Assembly (NCBI GenBank): GCA_040390025.1
Contig: JAZJZD010000004.1
Location: 186,001-250,000 of the forward strand
Length of the DNA stretch: 64,000 nucleotides
Origin: JAVHYG01 sp040390025
Lineage (GTDB): Bacteria > Pseudomonadota > Gammaproteobacteria > Diplorickettsiales > Diplorickettsiaceae
Direction: 5' to 3'
Part shown: positions 34,342-44,513 of the stretch, piece after piece
Numbering within the stretch: position 1 is the stretch's first letter
Layout of the letters: each line of letters starts with the position of its first letter
Notes under the pieces: model-generated
Databases searched by the model: none
Seen by the model: only the letters and a program-made list of their open reading frames with translations
Told to the model about the DNA's origin: nothing
Made by a program: the position numbers and the translations under genes

Positions 34342-36654
34342 CTATGTCTCTGTGTGCCCCTCAGTAACTGGCATCGGTTCAGCATAAGCGCACTCTTTAC
34401 GCGGACACACCTTTTCCGTACCGCGTCGTTTAGTGGTTTTGATCGTCATCACCGGCCACGCACAACGAGGGCATGGCTCTTCAATCGGTTCATTCCACAC
34501 CGCATAATTACAGGTTGGGTACGTGGAGCATGAATAAAAAATCTTACCATAACGAGATTTACGTTTAAGTAAGCTACCTTTATGACACTCCGGACATTCT
34601 ATGCCAGTATCTGCTGGTTTTTCTAAAGGCTCCATGTGTTTACATTTTGGATAATGACTACAGCCAATAAATTTGCCATAGCGTCCTATTTTTATATGTA
34701 AAGCATGACCGCAATCCGGGCAAACGCGTCCTTCCACCACTTCAGGTTCACTGACCGTAGTCACTTCCCCTTCCATATTCCGGGTATAGTCGCAATCAGG
34801 ATAACCTGAACAACCAATAAATCGGCCCCGTTTTCCTAAGCGTATCGATAAAGGTTTACCGCATTTAGGACAGCTTTCGTCTAAAGCTTCTTGCGTCACA
34901 TCTTTACGTTGAACAGTTTCTTCAGTGGTATCGACCAATGTTTTAAAAGGCATCCAAAAATCTCTTAATAAAGGTACCCATTCTTGCTCTCCTCTAGAAA
35001 TTTGATCCAACTTATCTTCTAACAGCGCAGTAAAACCATAATCGACGTATTGAATAAAATAACGTGTTAAAAACTTATTGACGACTCTTCCAACATCGGT
35101 TGGTTTAAAGCGCTTTTGATCGAGTATAACGTATTCACGATTTTGTAAGGTAGAAATAATAGGAACGTACGTTGAAGGACGACCAATATCCCGCTCTTCT
35201 AAAGCTTTGACGAGACTCGCTTCACTATAGCGTGGCGGTGGTTCAGTAAAATGTTGATCCGCAAGGATACCGATGAGATCGACTATATCGCCTACTTTTA
35301 GCGGCGGCAACATGCTTCCTTCGTCCTCGGGTTTTGCTTTGCTATCATCATGACTTTCGAGATACACCGCCATAAAACCAGGGTGAATGATAGTGGAGCC
35401 ATTGGCACGAAAACAATGATCAGAAGCTGCATTAGCACTTAAATCGACAGCCACCGTATCAATCGTTGCATGGATCATTTGCGATGCGACGGCCCGCTTC
35501 CATATTAATTCATAAAGTTTACGCTGCTCAGGCGTTAAATGTGCTTTTATTTGCTCAGGTGCATATTCAACATGCGTGGGTCTAATGGCTTCATGTGCCT
35601 CTTGTGCGTTACGACTCTTAGTACGAAACTGACGAGGGGCGTCTGGAACTTCTTTTTCACCATAACGTTGTACAATGAATTCACGAATAGCCGCTAGCGC
35701 TTCATTAGAAAGATGAACAGAATCGGTACGCATATAGGTAATCAAGCCGACAGGACCCTGACCCACATCAATACCTTCGTAAAGTTGTTGCGCTAAACGC
35801 ATGGTTCGTTGCGCGGTAAATCCGAGTTTACGTCCTGCCTCTTGTTGTAAAGTCGATGTCGTAAATGGAGCGGCAGGGTTACGTTTACGTTGTTTCTTTT
35901 CAACTTTCGTCACGTGTAAATGGCCTTGTGCCATTTTTTCCAAAGCGCTCTTTATTGTCTCCGCTTGATCCTGCGTGCTAATACTAAATTGACTGAGCTT
36001 TTCATTGTTATATTCAATCAAGCGTGCAGAAAAATTCTGTTGTTCTATGTTGTTATTGGCAGTAATAGTCCAATATTCTTGCGATTTAAACGCTTCAATT
36101 TCTTCTTCACGTTCGACGATTAAACGTAAGGCGGGGCTTTGTACACGGCCGGCGGATAACCCGCGCCTCACTTTTTTCCAAAGTAAGGGAGATAAAGTAA
36201 AACCCACTAAATAGTCTAACGCACGCCGCGCTTGTTGTGCATTGACCAAGTCCATCGCAATATCACGTGGATTAGCCACCGCGGCCTTAACGGCCGCTTT
36301 CGTAATCTCATGAAAAACGACACGATAAACAGGCTTATCTTTTAACGCTTTTTTGGACTTAAGAATTTCATAGACATGCCAAGCAATCGCTTCACCTTCA
36401 CGATCAGGGTCAGTCGCCAGATAAAGCGCATCCGCCCCTTTAAAGGCCTTAATGATCATATCCACATGTTTTGCATTTTTTTCAATCAAAGCATACTTCA
36501 TAGCAAAGTCATGCTCTGGATTGACAGCGCCTTCTTTAGGAAGTAGATCACGGACATGTCCATAGGAGGCGAGTACTTCAAAATCCTTACCTAAATATTT
36601 TTTGATCGTTTTAGCCTTAGCAGGCGATTCAACAATCAATAGATTTTTTGCCAT
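34342..36654 (-). CDS. topA: DNA topoisomerase I
   Basis: A 770-residue type IA topoisomerase that relaxes negative supercoils. Toprim domain LIVESPAKAKTIKKYLG and DPDREGEAIAWH, then GRVQSPALRLIVERE, and the active-site Tyr in GLITYMRTDSVHLS. Four C-terminal zinc-ribbon units begin at CPKCGK, CPDCGH, CPECHK and CPRCAW. The ATG at 36654 follows AGGAAAAATT; an upstream non-ATG start would add unrelated residues. It overlaps the end of dprA by 26 bases, so it is probably translated with it. Confidence 0.97.
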   Translation of the reverse strand: MAKNLLIVESPAKAKTIKKYLGKDFEVLASYGHVRDLLPKEGAVNPEHDFAMKYALIEKNAKHVDMIIKAFKGADALYLATDPDREGEAIAWHVYEILKSKKALKDKPVYRVVFHEITKAAVKAAVANPRDIAMDLVNAQQARRALDYLVGFTLSPLLWKKVRRGLSAGRVQSPALRLIVEREEEIEAFKSQEYWTITANNNIEQQNFSARLIEYNNEKLSQFSISTQDQAETIKSALEKMAQGHLHVTKVEKKQRKRNPAAPFTTSTLQQEAGRKLGFTAQRTMRLAQQLYEGIDVGQGPVGLITYMRTDSVHLSNEALAAIREFIVQRYGEKEVPDAPRQFRTKSRNAQEAHEAIRPTHVEYAPEQIKAHLTPEQRKLYELIWKRAVASQMIHATIDTVAVDLSANAASDHCFRANGSTIIHPGFMAVYLESHDDSKAKPEDEGSMLPPLKVGDIVDLIGILADQHFTEPPPRYSEASLVKALEERDIGRPSTYVPIISTLQNREYVILDQKRFKPTDVGRVVNKFLTRYFIQYVDYGFTALLEDKLDQISRGEQEWVPLLRDFWMPFKTLVDTTEETVQRKDVTQEALDESCPKCGKPLSIRLGKRGRFIGCSGYPDCDYTRNMEGEVTTVSEPEVVEGRVCPDCGHALHIKIGRYGKFIGCSHYPKCKHMEPLEKPADTGIECPECHKGSLLKRKSRYGKIFYSCSTYPTCNYAVWNEPIEEPCPRCAWPVMTIKTTKRRGTEKVCPRKECAYAEPMPVTEGHTET

Positions 36655-37756
36655 AATTTTTCCTCGCATAACCCCCAGGGACTGCACTAATATAACCTTG
36701 TAGCTCAAGTAGGGCTAAACGGGCAAGTATTCTATCTGCCGTTAAACCAGTCCTCATAACCAAGGTATCTATCGTCGTCGTTTCAAACCCAAGGCACTCT
36801 ACAAGCTTTTTATCATTAGAATCAAGCCCAAGTCTTGAATCAGATCGATTACAGACCTCAAAACTATCCTTTGACTTATCTATCAAGGATGAAAAAGACA
36901 ACTCAAGCAAAATATCATGACTACTTTCAATAAGAGTAGCTCCTTGTTTTAATAAGGCATGGCATCCTCTACTTAAGGGATTAAGGATAGAACCTGGAAC
37001 AGTGAATACCTCTCGTCCCTGTTCAGCCGCATAACGCGCTGTTATTAAAGACCCGCTTCGTGATGCGGCTTCAATAACAATAACTCCTACGCTCAAACCA
37101 CTAATAATTCGATTACGGCGTGGAAAGTGTTCTGCTTTGGGAGGAGAATCAGGAAAAAACTCGGAGACCAAAGTACCTCCTTCTTCTACTATCTGTTGCG
37201 CTAATCGTTGATGGCAAATCGGATAAATTTGGGTAAGTCCAGAACCTAAAACAGCAATTGTTTTACCTCTTGCAGCTAAGCAGCCTTGGTGACCTGCACC
37301 GTCAATGCCGCGAGCTAAACCACTGGTAATAACAAATCCTTGTTTAGCTAATTCATTGGCAAACTGATAGGCCGTTTCTAAACCTGTCGGTGTTGGGCGA
37401 CGGGTACCTATAATAGCTAATTGATGTTCCTGAAGTAGAGAAGTATCGCCTTCAATAAATAAAATTAAAGGCGGAGAAGCAATTTCGCGTAATAAACGGG
37501 GATAACGGGGATCTTGCCAGTGGAGAATATCTCTTCCACCCTTTTCGCGCCAAGCTAAGCATGTTTCTACTCGCTTCCAATCGGGCTTTTTTAAATGTGT
37601 AATCAACCGCTCCGTAACATTTACGTTTCGCAAAGCCGCCTGCGAAGCCGATAATAGTGCAGCCGGCGTTGAAAATAATTTAAGTAATTTAAAAACTGTA
37701 GCAACGCCACACTGAGGTAATGTATAAAGGCCTAGCCAGCTGCGTAATTCATCCAT
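36629..37756 (-). CDS. dprA: DNA-processing protein DprA/Smf
   Basis: A 375-residue protein that protects incoming single-stranded DNA and loads RecA during transformation. A SAM-like N-terminus precedes the Rossmann-like core: AIIGTRRPTPTGLETA, ITSGLARGIDGAGHQGCLAA, AVLGSGLTQIYP, EFFPDSPPKAEHFPRRNRIISGLS, SRSGSLITARYAAEQGREVFTVPGS. A winged-helix DML1 domain ends the protein. ATG at 37756. Its 3' end overlaps topA. With comEC and the pil genes it completes much of a competence set. Confidence 0.96.
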   Translation of the reverse strand: MDELRSWLGLYTLPQCGVATVFKLLKLFSTPAALLSASQAALRNVNVTERLITHLKKPDWKRVETCLAWREKGGRDILHWQDPRYPRLLREIASPPLILFIEGDTSLLQEHQLAIIGTRRPTPTGLETAYQFANELAKQGFVITSGLARGIDGAGHQGCLAARGKTIAVLGSGLTQIYPICHQRLAQQIVEEGGTLVSEFFPDSPPKAEHFPRRNRIISGLSVGVIVIEAASRSGSLITARYAAEQGREVFTVPGSILNPLSRGCHALLKQGATLIESSHDILLELSFSSLIDKSKDSFEVCNRSDSRLGLDSNDKKLVECLGFETTTIDTLVMRTGLTADRILARLALLELQGYISAVPGGYARKNYGKKSIDC

Positions 37757-37865
37757 GTTTTCCTATTTATATTCTTCGCACTTGAGTTTTTGGCAGTAAC
37801 GCCGCTCAACCCGCAAATTTCACGGCACTTACCAAAAATCCAATTACTGTGAGTATATTTATTTT

Positions 37866-38396
37866 TTACTCTTTATACCTAGCAAGGCTAGCTTGGATTT
37901 CTTTTTTAGCTGCATCAATCCCGCTCCACTCTTTTACCTTAACCCATTTACCTTTTTCGAGATCCTTATAATGTTCAAAAAAGTGCTGTATGCTTTTTGG
38001 CAGTTCTGGAGGTAAATCTTCCCATGTCTCAACCTTGCGATAAAGTGTAGACAACTTATCAATCGGTACGGCCAAAATCTTGGCATCGATACCTGACTCA
38101 TCTTCCATCTGCAACATTCCTATGGGTCGACAACGAATCATACAGCCAATTAATAAAGGAAATGGCGCCACCACCAATACATCAACTGGGTCACCATCTT
38201 CGGATAAGGTTTGTGGAACATAACCATAGTTGCAAGGGTAGTACATTGCCGTCCCTAAGAACCGATCCACACACAAAGCACCTGTCTCTTTATCTACTTC
38301 ATATTTAATCGGATCGCTATGGCTAGGGATTTCTATTACAACGTTGATTTCATCCGGTGTATTTTTACCAGGACCAATTTTGACAAGCGCGCTCAT
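37866..38396 (-). CDS. ppa: Inorganic pyrophosphatase (family I)
   Basis: A 176-residue soluble Mg2+-dependent enzyme that hydrolyses pyrophosphate released by biosynthetic reactions. Active-site residues appear in IPSHSDPIKYEVDKETG, YYPCNYGYVPQTLSEDGDPVDVLV (the DGDPVDVLV signature) and DAKILAVP. Normal length. ATG at 38396; divergent from hinT, with a 183-base spacer containing a short ATACCGCTCG string that recalls repeat module A. Confidence 0.97.
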   Translation of the reverse strand: MSALVKIGPGKNTPDEINVVIEIPSHSDPIKYEVDKETGALCVDRFLGTAMYYPCNYGYVPQTLSEDGDPVDVLVVAPFPLLIGCMIRCRPIGMLQMEDESGIDAKILAVPIDKLSTLYRKVETWEDLPPELPKSIQHFFEHYKDLEKGKWVKVKEWSGIDAAKKEIQASLARYKE

Positions 38397-38579
38397 GATT
38401 GAATTATCCTAAACAGTTTCAGTTACTCCTATCATAAACAAACTATTCGACTTAGACCATCCTATTTTTTCAAATCGGAATACCGCTCGCCATGACAATG
38501 GTTTTTTATGTAGAATCACTAGAGAAACATAATTGCTTTGGATACACTACGATAACGTAAACACTTAACTATAAATTTT

Positions 38580-38921
38580 ATGGATTGCATTTTTTGTAAA
38601 ATTATTAAACGCGAAATACCCGCAGACATCATTTATGAAGATGTAAATATGGTGGCCTTTAATGATATTCAGCCACGTGCACCCATTCACCAATTAATTG
38701 TTCCCAAAAAACATATCGCCACTTTGAATGATTTGAAGGATAGCGATACTGAATTGGTTGGAAATATGATACAAAACGCTCGGTTTTTGGCAGATAAAGC
38801 TGGAATTGCACAATCAGGCTACCGTACGGTTTTTAACTGCAATGCAGATGGTGGGCAAGTCGTCTTTCATTTGCACCTTCACCTGATTGGTGGACGAAAA
38901 TTGGAATGGCCACCGGGCTAG
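38580..38921 (+). CDS. hinT: HIT-family purine nucleoside phosphoramidase HinT
   Basis: A 113-residue histidine-triad protein. It starts CIFCKIIKREIPADIIYEDV and ends with the H-x-H-x-H triad (His97, His99, His101 in VFHLHLHLIGG) and the short C-terminal WPPG tail. The family hydrolyses AMP-lysine and other phosphoramidates. ATG at 38580; normal length. Followed 92 bases later by the transglycosylase gene. Confidence 0.95.
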   Translation: MDCIFCKIIKREIPADIIYEDVNMVAFNDIQPRAPIHQLIVPKKHIATLNDLKDSDTELVGNMIQNARFLADKAGIAQSGYRTVFNCNADGGQVVFHLHLHLIGGRKLEWPPG

Positions 38922-39013
38922 CATGGATTGTGTACCTAAATACCTTGCAAAGTTAAGAGCAGCCTAGGTATATTTCTCTATTAATAATAATTTGCTTATA
39001 CTCAAGAGAGAAA

Positions 39014-39607
39014 ATGATGGATTTAATCACACTTGTTTTAGCCTGCAGTCTTTATTCAAACAACTCTATTCCCTACGCCATGATAGAAACAGGAAGTGAA
39101 AATAATCCGCTGCTTGTTACGGTTGATAATGAGACTAAGCACTTTAAAACCGAGTCCGAAGCCATTGCCTATACTCAAAAACAAATGGCTCGTGGTAAGC
39201 ACGTGGGCATTGGGTTAATGCAAATCTCTAGCCAATGGTTTCCAAAAGTCGGCGCCCATGCCGCTGATTTATTCCGCCCTTGCAAAAATCTGGTCGTTGC
39301 CACACAAATTATGAATAAGGCACAGCTTCAATGCCAGACTTTAGCCGAACGCAATCCAACCCTTAACGTTCCAGCCTGTATGCTTTCGCTATATAAAACA
39401 GGGAATACACAAACTGGATTAGTTTACGCAAGCACCGTACTCAATTATGCAGAAAAACATCCCTTTTTGCCATTGGCTGAGAAAGCCCGTGATCCCGGTA
39501 TGTTAGCGGCAGCAAAACCTAAAACAGATTTGTCCGCCAACACAAACGAAACCCAAACAATGGATATTGAATCCAACACCTCTGCGAGATCCAACAAAAT
39601 CTCGTAA
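39014..39607 (+). CDS. VirB1-like lytic transglycosylase-domain protein
   Basis: 197 residues. The N-terminal 150 residues resemble the SLT/VirB1 lysozyme-like fold: Glu in AMIETGSENNP, GIGLMQISSQWF, a conserved Cys, and an NVPACMLSLYKTG stretch in place of the usual ALSAYNTG. The start MMDLITLVLACSLY may be a weak signal sequence or the first helix. The last 40 residues are disordered and Thr/Ser/Asn-rich. VirB1-type enzymes open peptidoglycan locally for secretion machines or pili. No secretion genes adjoin; it lies between hinT and holC. AGAGAGAAA precedes the ATG. Confidence 0.75.
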   Translation: MMDLITLVLACSLYSNNSIPYAMIETGSENNPLLVTVDNETKHFKTESEAIAYTQKQMARGKHVGIGLMQISSQWFPKVGAHAADLFRPCKNLVVATQIMNKAQLQCQTLAERNPTLNVPACMLSLYKTGNTQTGLVYASTVLNYAEKHPFLPLAEKARDPGMLAAAKPKTDLSANTNETQTMDIESNTSARSNKIS

Positions 39608-39620
39608 AAAATTTAATGCC

Positions 39621-40061
39621 ATGTCAAATGTAAACTTTTATTTATTAAAAACGCCCAATCAAGAAGATGTATACCGTGTTCTTTGTCGTCTCGTAGATAA
39701 GGCTTATCAACAACAACAGCAAGCTTATATTCACGCAAGCTCTTTACAAGAAGCCCAGCGCATAGATGACTTACTGTGGACCTTTCGTGACATCAGTTTT
39801 ATCCCGCATCAGCTAGAAGAAGCACCCCCTAGCCAACCTCCTATATTGATTACAATTGCTACCGAAGAACCTAAACAAACCAACTACGATATTTTATTCA
39901 ATCTTACTCACACAGTACCGCACTTTTTTTCTAAGTTTTCGCGCATCATTGAAATGGTATGCGAAGAAAAAATCTACAAAACACACGCCCGCAAAAAATA
40001 TAAAGTCTATAAAGAAAAAAACTGCTCATTAACAACGCATAATATAAGCTTATCATGTTAG
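39621..40061 (+). CDS. holC: DNA polymerase III chi subunit HolC
   Basis: 146 residues. The segment SNVNFYLLKTPNQEDVYRVLCRLVDKAYQQQQQAYIHASS followed by QRIDDLLWTFRDISFIPHQL is the HolC signature; chi links SSB to the clamp loader. The ATG at 39621 gives the usual HolC start. An earlier in-frame ATG (39567) would overlap the transglycosylase gene and add unrelated residues. The stop overlaps the valS start by 7 bases, matching the widespread holC-valS order. Confidence 0.9.
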   Translation: MSNVNFYLLKTPNQEDVYRVLCRLVDKAYQQQQQAYIHASSLQEAQRIDDLLWTFRDISFIPHQLEEAPPSQPPILITIATEEPKQTNYDILFNLTHTVPHFFSKFSRIIEMVCEEKIYKTHARKKYKVYKEKNCSLTTHNISLSC

Positions 40062-42817
40062 ATAAAACCTATAACTCGCAACAGATCGAAGCCATTTGGC
40101 ACCAACGTTGGGAAAACCATTCCTATTTTCAACCCAGCGGCAAGGGAGAGGCGTATTGTATTGTGCTTCCGCCACCGAATGTAACAGGTAGCCTACATAT
40201 GGGCCATGGCTTCCAAGTCACATTAATGGATGCCTTAATCCGCTACCAACGCATGTGCGGCAAAAATGTATTGTGGCAAGGTGGTACCGATCACGCCGGT
40301 ATAGCTACACAAATGGTTGTCGAACGCCAATTACTGGCACAAGGACAGACACGACATGATTTAGGAAGAGAAAAATTTTTACAGGCTGTTTGGGAGTGGA
40401 AAAATAAATCAGGCGGCATGATTACCCAACAATTACGTTGTATGGGTGCTTCCATTGATTGGTCACGCGAACGCTTCACGCGCGATCCAGAATTCTCAGC
40501 GGCTGTAGAAAAAGTATTCATCGACCTCTATCAAAAAGGCTTGATTTATCGTGGCAAGCGTTTAGTAAATTGGGATCCGCAGCTCTTAACCGCTGTTTCG
40601 GATCTCGAAGTCATTAATCAAGAAGAGCACGGCAGTTTATGGACTATTCGCTACCCACTCGCGGATAGTGATTTATTTTTATCCGTCGCTACCACACGAC
40701 CCGAAACCTTATTAGGCGATGTGGCCGTTGCTGTTCACCCTGACGATCCCCGCTTTCAAACGTTTATTGGCAAGCAAATCAAACTACCATTAACTAACCG
40801 CACAATTCCCATTATTGCCGATAGTAGTGTCGATCCAAACTTTGGTAGTGGTTGTGTCAAAATAACACCCGCGCATGATTTCAATGATTATGCCCTAGCA
40901 CAGCGACACCATTTGGAAAGCATTAATATTTTTACGCCACATGCACATCTTAACGATAACGTCCCTAAAACTTATCAAGGACTCGAACGTTTTGTAGCTC
41001 GGAAAAAGATAGTCAACGATTTGGAAACTTTGGGATTATTAGAAAAAGTAGAAACACATACTTTAAAAATCCCTAGAGGGGATCGTTCCGGTGTCATTAT
41101 CGAACCTTACCTTACCGATCAATGGTTTATGTCTATGAAACCGTTAGCAAAACCGGCTATCGACGCTATTCATGAAAACCAACTCAACTTTATTCCCGAA
41201 ACCTGGCGTAAAGTTTCTTTGCAGTGGTTAGAAAATATTGAAGATTGGTGTATCAGCCGTCAGCTTTGGTGGGGACATCGAATTCCAGCTTGGTATGATA
41301 ATCAAGGTCAAATATATGTTGGCTATGATGAAAAAACGATTCGTAAAAATTACTCGCTTGCTGATTCCATTCAACTTAAACAAGATGAAGATGTATTAGA
41401 TACCTGGTTTTCATCCGCTTTATGGCCTTTCGTTACCTTAGGTTGGCCAAACTCAACCGATGAACTCAACACATTCTACCCAACCAATGTCTTAGTCACG
41501 GGCTTTGATATTATCTTTTTCTGGGTCGCACGAATGCTGATGTTAGGTTTACATTTCACAGGAAAAGTCCCCTTCAAACAAGTCTATGTAACCGGCTTAA
41601 TCCGCGACCACGATGGACAAAAAATGTCGAAATCTAAAGGTAATGTATTAGACCCGCTCGACGTCATTCAAGGTATTAGTTTAGAAAAATTAGTCAGTAA
41701 ACGTTGCGAAGGCCTAATGCAACCGAAAATGGCAGAAAAAATTGAACTTGCTACACGCCAGCAGTTCCCCAAAGGCATTCCCGCGTTAGGTACAGATGCA
41801 TTACGCTTTACCTATTGTGCCTTAGCATCGCCCACGCGTGATATTCGCTTTGATCTAAACCGTACTGAAGGTTATCGTAATTTTTGTAATAAACTTTGGA
41901 ATGCAACGCGGTTTGTTTTAATGCATACAGAAAACAAAACACCTTTCGCTGCCTCTGACTCACTTACTATGCCGATTAATCGTGCCTTTTCTTCATTATT
42001 ACAAGCTACCATAGCTAACATGCATGCCCATTTTCAAACCTATCGCTTTGATTTAATGGCACAAACGATCTATGAATTTATTTGGAATGAATACTGTGAT
42101 TGGTATTTAGAGTTAGTTAAACCCATTTTATTCCAAACCGATAATCCCAGCGAACAGCATGAAACACTAAGTAATTTAATCGAAACGCTAGAAATTTGTT
42201 TACGTCTATTACATCCGCTAATGCCGTTTATTACTGAAGAAATATGGCAATCTATTGCTCCCCTTGCAGGGAAAACAGCGGATACAATCATGTTACAAAC
42301 CTATCCTCATATCAGTGAGGATAAAAAAGATCCAGCTGCTGAACAATCCTTAGCATGGATTAAAGAAGTGATAACCGCTATACGTACACTTCGTAGTGAG
42401 ATGGGAATAGCGCCTGGAAAAAAAATCCCACTGTTTCTCTATAAAGGTAGTGAAGAAGATCGTAAAAATAGTTCACTCTTTCAAAATGATCTTATCAACC
42501 TAGCTAAACTTAGCACGATAAACTGGACTGATGAAAAAGAAAAAGTAGAACAGAACGCGATAGTTCTAGTAGGGACATTGGAAATTTTAATTCCTATGAC
42601 AGGAATTATTGACACTGCAGCAGAAGTGCAGCGTCTCGAAAAAGAAATCAGTAAACTTAAAAAAGAAATTGAACGTGCGCAATCAAAACTATCCAACGAT
42701 GCTTTTCTCAACAATGCGCCTAAAGAAGTGGTTGTACAAGAACGCCAACGCTTAAATGCTTTTACTGCCCAGCTATCAAAGTTACAGGAACAATTACGGC
42801 AATTTCAGAAAATGTAA
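40055..42817 (+). CDS. valS: Valyl-tRNA synthetase
   Basis: A 920-residue class I synthetase. The HIGH-type motif is PPPNVTGSLHMGHGFQ; KMSKS is in DGQKMSKSKGNVLDPLD. The editing domain includes TTRPETLLGDVAVAVHP. DWCISRQLWWGHRIPAWY and FDIIFFWVARM are present. The C-terminal coiled-coil arm (about 855-920, rich in Glu/Lys/Arg) is intact. No separate ribosome binding site is evident at 40055, so translational coupling with holC is likely. Confidence 0.98.
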   Translation: MLDKTYNSQQIEAIWHQRWENHSYFQPSGKGEAYCIVLPPPNVTGSLHMGHGFQVTLMDALIRYQRMCGKNVLWQGGTDHAGIATQMVVERQLLAQGQTRHDLGREKFLQAVWEWKNKSGGMITQQLRCMGASIDWSRERFTRDPEFSAAVEKVFIDLYQKGLIYRGKRLVNWDPQLLTAVSDLEVINQEEHGSLWTIRYPLADSDLFLSVATTRPETLLGDVAVAVHPDDPRFQTFIGKQIKLPLTNRTIPIIADSSVDPNFGSGCVKITPAHDFNDYALAQRHHLESINIFTPHAHLNDNVPKTYQGLERFVARKKIVNDLETLGLLEKVETHTLKIPRGDRSGVIIEPYLTDQWFMSMKPLAKPAIDAIHENQLNFIPETWRKVSLQWLENIEDWCISRQLWWGHRIPAWYDNQGQIYVGYDEKTIRKNYSLADSIQLKQDEDVLDTWFSSALWPFVTLGWPNSTDELNTFYPTNVLVTGFDIIFFWVARMLMLGLHFTGKVPFKQVYVTGLIRDHDGQKMSKSKGNVLDPLDVIQGISLEKLVSKRCEGLMQPKMAEKIELATRQQFPKGIPALGTDALRFTYCALASPTRDIRFDLNRTEGYRNFCNKLWNATRFVLMHTENKTPFAASDSLTMPINRAFSSLLQATIANMHAHFQTYRFDLMAQTIYEFIWNEYCDWYLELVKPILFQTDNPSEQHETLSNLIETLEICLRLLHPLMPFITEEIWQSIAPLAGKTADTIMLQTYPHISEDKKDPAAEQSLAWIKEVITAIRTLRSEMGIAPGKKIPLFLYKGSEEDRKNSSLFQNDLINLAKLSTINWTDEKEKVEQNAIVLVGTLEILIPMTGIIDTAAEVQRLEKEISKLKKEIERAQSKLSNDAFLNNAPKEVVVQERQRLNAFTAQLSKLQEQLRQFQKM

Positions 42818-42834
42818 CACAAATAAAGAAATGC

Positions 42835-43578
42835 TTAAAAAGCACCCTTTGCATAGCAGTGTTCTTTTTTATCCATTTCTTGCCGCGCAGCATAGGCTAA
42901 ACATCCCAACCCGCCCCAATAATCCATTAAATTAGCATCAAGCAATTTATATTGCTCCTCAGAATTTAAGAGATTATTTATGATTGTTCCATTTGTTTTT
43001 ATATCTCGAAAAAAGGTAGTTTTTCCTGTCGCATCATACCTTGCACATATAGCTCTTTCTCTTGTGTATCCCACATTCCACCATTTATCTAGAAAATTTG
43101 AAGACATTAAAAAATCTCGAATCGGTTTTTTAAATAAGCTTGCAATCAAGGGAGACTTTTCTTTAGCCGAACAATATTCATTAGGATCGTTAAGCTTGGA
43201 ACTTTTAAAACACATTAAATCTACAACTTGCTCTATTTTGTTATAAATTTGCTTATTTTGTTGCTGCAAACTTATTCCAATATATTCTGTATTTTTTTTA
43301 GTTTGACTATCTGGGCGTCCAGCTCCAATTTCACTCTCTTTTTTTTGAGAAGGATCGAGGACAGCTAATGCCTTATCTTCCTCTAAAAGAAGTTCTCCCA
43401 CACTCGCCTTAGCTAACTCTTGTTGTGTATTCTCTATCAAAGAATCTATAGCTTCCATGTCCACTTCTGATAAAGAAAAAGATAAAGAGGAAGACCTACT
43501 ATAACTTATTCCTATTTCTTCTAATTTTTTTTCAAATTCACTACTATCAAGCAGCATTTCTATTTCATGCGACTCCAT
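42835..43578 (-). CDS. Unknown protein, possible lineage-specific effector
   Basis: 247 residues, no family recognised. The first 110 residues are acidic and Ser/Glu-rich with likely helices. The C-terminal 130 residues are more basic and contain Cys and aromatic residues (CFKSSKLNDPNEYC, FLDKWWNVGYTRERAICARYD, LMDYWGGLGCLAYAARQEMD). No signal peptide or membrane helix. A GGAGATGAAGAAA leader precedes the ATG. Its upstream region (43579-43796) is very A/T-rich. It is convergent with valS. Confidence 0.55.
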   Translation of the reverse strand: MESHEIEMLLDSSEFEKKLEEIGISYSRSSSLSFSLSEVDMEAIDSLIENTQQELAKASVGELLLEEDKALAVLDPSQKKESEIGAGRPDSQTKKNTEYIGISLQQQNKQIYNKIEQVVDLMCFKSSKLNDPNEYCSAKEKSPLIASLFKKPIRDFLMSSNFLDKWWNVGYTRERAICARYDATGKTTFFRDIKTNGTIINNLLNSEEQYKLLDANLMDYWGGLGCLAYAARQEMDKKEHCYAKGAF

Positions 43579-43796
43579 TCTATTTCTTCATCTCCATTTA
43601 ACATGGTTTTCTATAACAATCTCTCCTAATACATCTATTAATTATAAATTATTTTATATAAAATCCCCAAAGTATATTTTTTGTTAATAAGTAACTCAAA
43701 AAAATTTTTTTTATTAAAGCTTTATCAAGACTGGTCAATTTAGTGACTAACGCGTAGCATACTTGATAGAATACACTGTTGATTTATTTTTTAATT

Positions 43797-44513
43797 ATGC
43801 GTCAAATCATTTTAGATACGGAAACTACCGGTAGAGACATTAGTGACGGACATAGAATTATTGAAATTGGTTGTCTTGAATTAATCGATCGTCGATTAAC
43901 ACAACAACATTTTCACTGTTATTTAAATCCAGGCCGTGATAGTGATGCTGGCGCACTAGCCGTACATGGCTTAACAAGCGAATTTCTTCAGGACAAACCA
44001 CGCTTTGTATCGATTGTTGATGAGTTTATAGCATTCATAAAAGGAGCAGAATTAATTATCCATAACGCGCCTTTTGATCTGGCTTTTATCGACCATGAAA
44101 TAAAGTTAACGAACAAAAATTATAAAAACATAACTCAATATTGCCCAATATTAGATACGCTGCCATTGGCACGTCAACTTCATCCTGGACAACGCAATAG
44201 CTTAGATGCACTCTGTAAACGCTATCAAGTTGATAACTCTAAGCGTGAGAGGCATGGTGCATTATTAGATGCTGAATTATTAGCGCGCGTTTATCTTGCA
44301 ATGACCGGCGGCCAAACTACCCTATTTGACGACAAACACATTAGTAGCCAGGCTGTCTTCCAAGAAAGTAAAATAAATGTAAATACTCATGAACTACCTG
44401 TAATCCTTGCATCGGAAGATGATCTTCTCGCACATAAAAAGTGTTTATCCAACATTAACAAAACAGCGGGGCGCTGCATTTGGTCTAACTTAGAAGTAAA
44501 GGAATCAGACTAA
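43797..44513 (+). CDS. dnaQ: DNA polymerase III epsilon subunit (proofreading exonuclease)
   Basis: 238 residues. DEDDh exonuclease motifs: ILDTETTG (Asp7, Glu9), HNAPFDLAFIDHE, and RERHGALLDAELLARVYLAM with the catalytic His and Asp. GHRIIEIGCLEL and LAVHGLTSEFL are typical of DnaQ. The C-terminal tail that binds the alpha subunit is present. The ATG at 43797 aligns with E. coli DnaQ; a TTG 18 bases earlier is unlikely. The stop codon abuts the nhaA start. Confidence 0.95.
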   Translation: MRQIILDTETTGRDISDGHRIIEIGCLELIDRRLTQQHFHCYLNPGRDSDAGALAVHGLTSEFLQDKPRFVSIVDEFIAFIKGAELIIHNAPFDLAFIDHEIKLTNKNYKNITQYCPILDTLPLARQLHPGQRNSLDALCKRYQVDNSKRERHGALLDAELLARVYLAMTGGQTTLFDDKHISSQAVFQESKINVNTHELPVILASEDDLLAHKKCLSNINKTAGRCIWSNLEVKESD

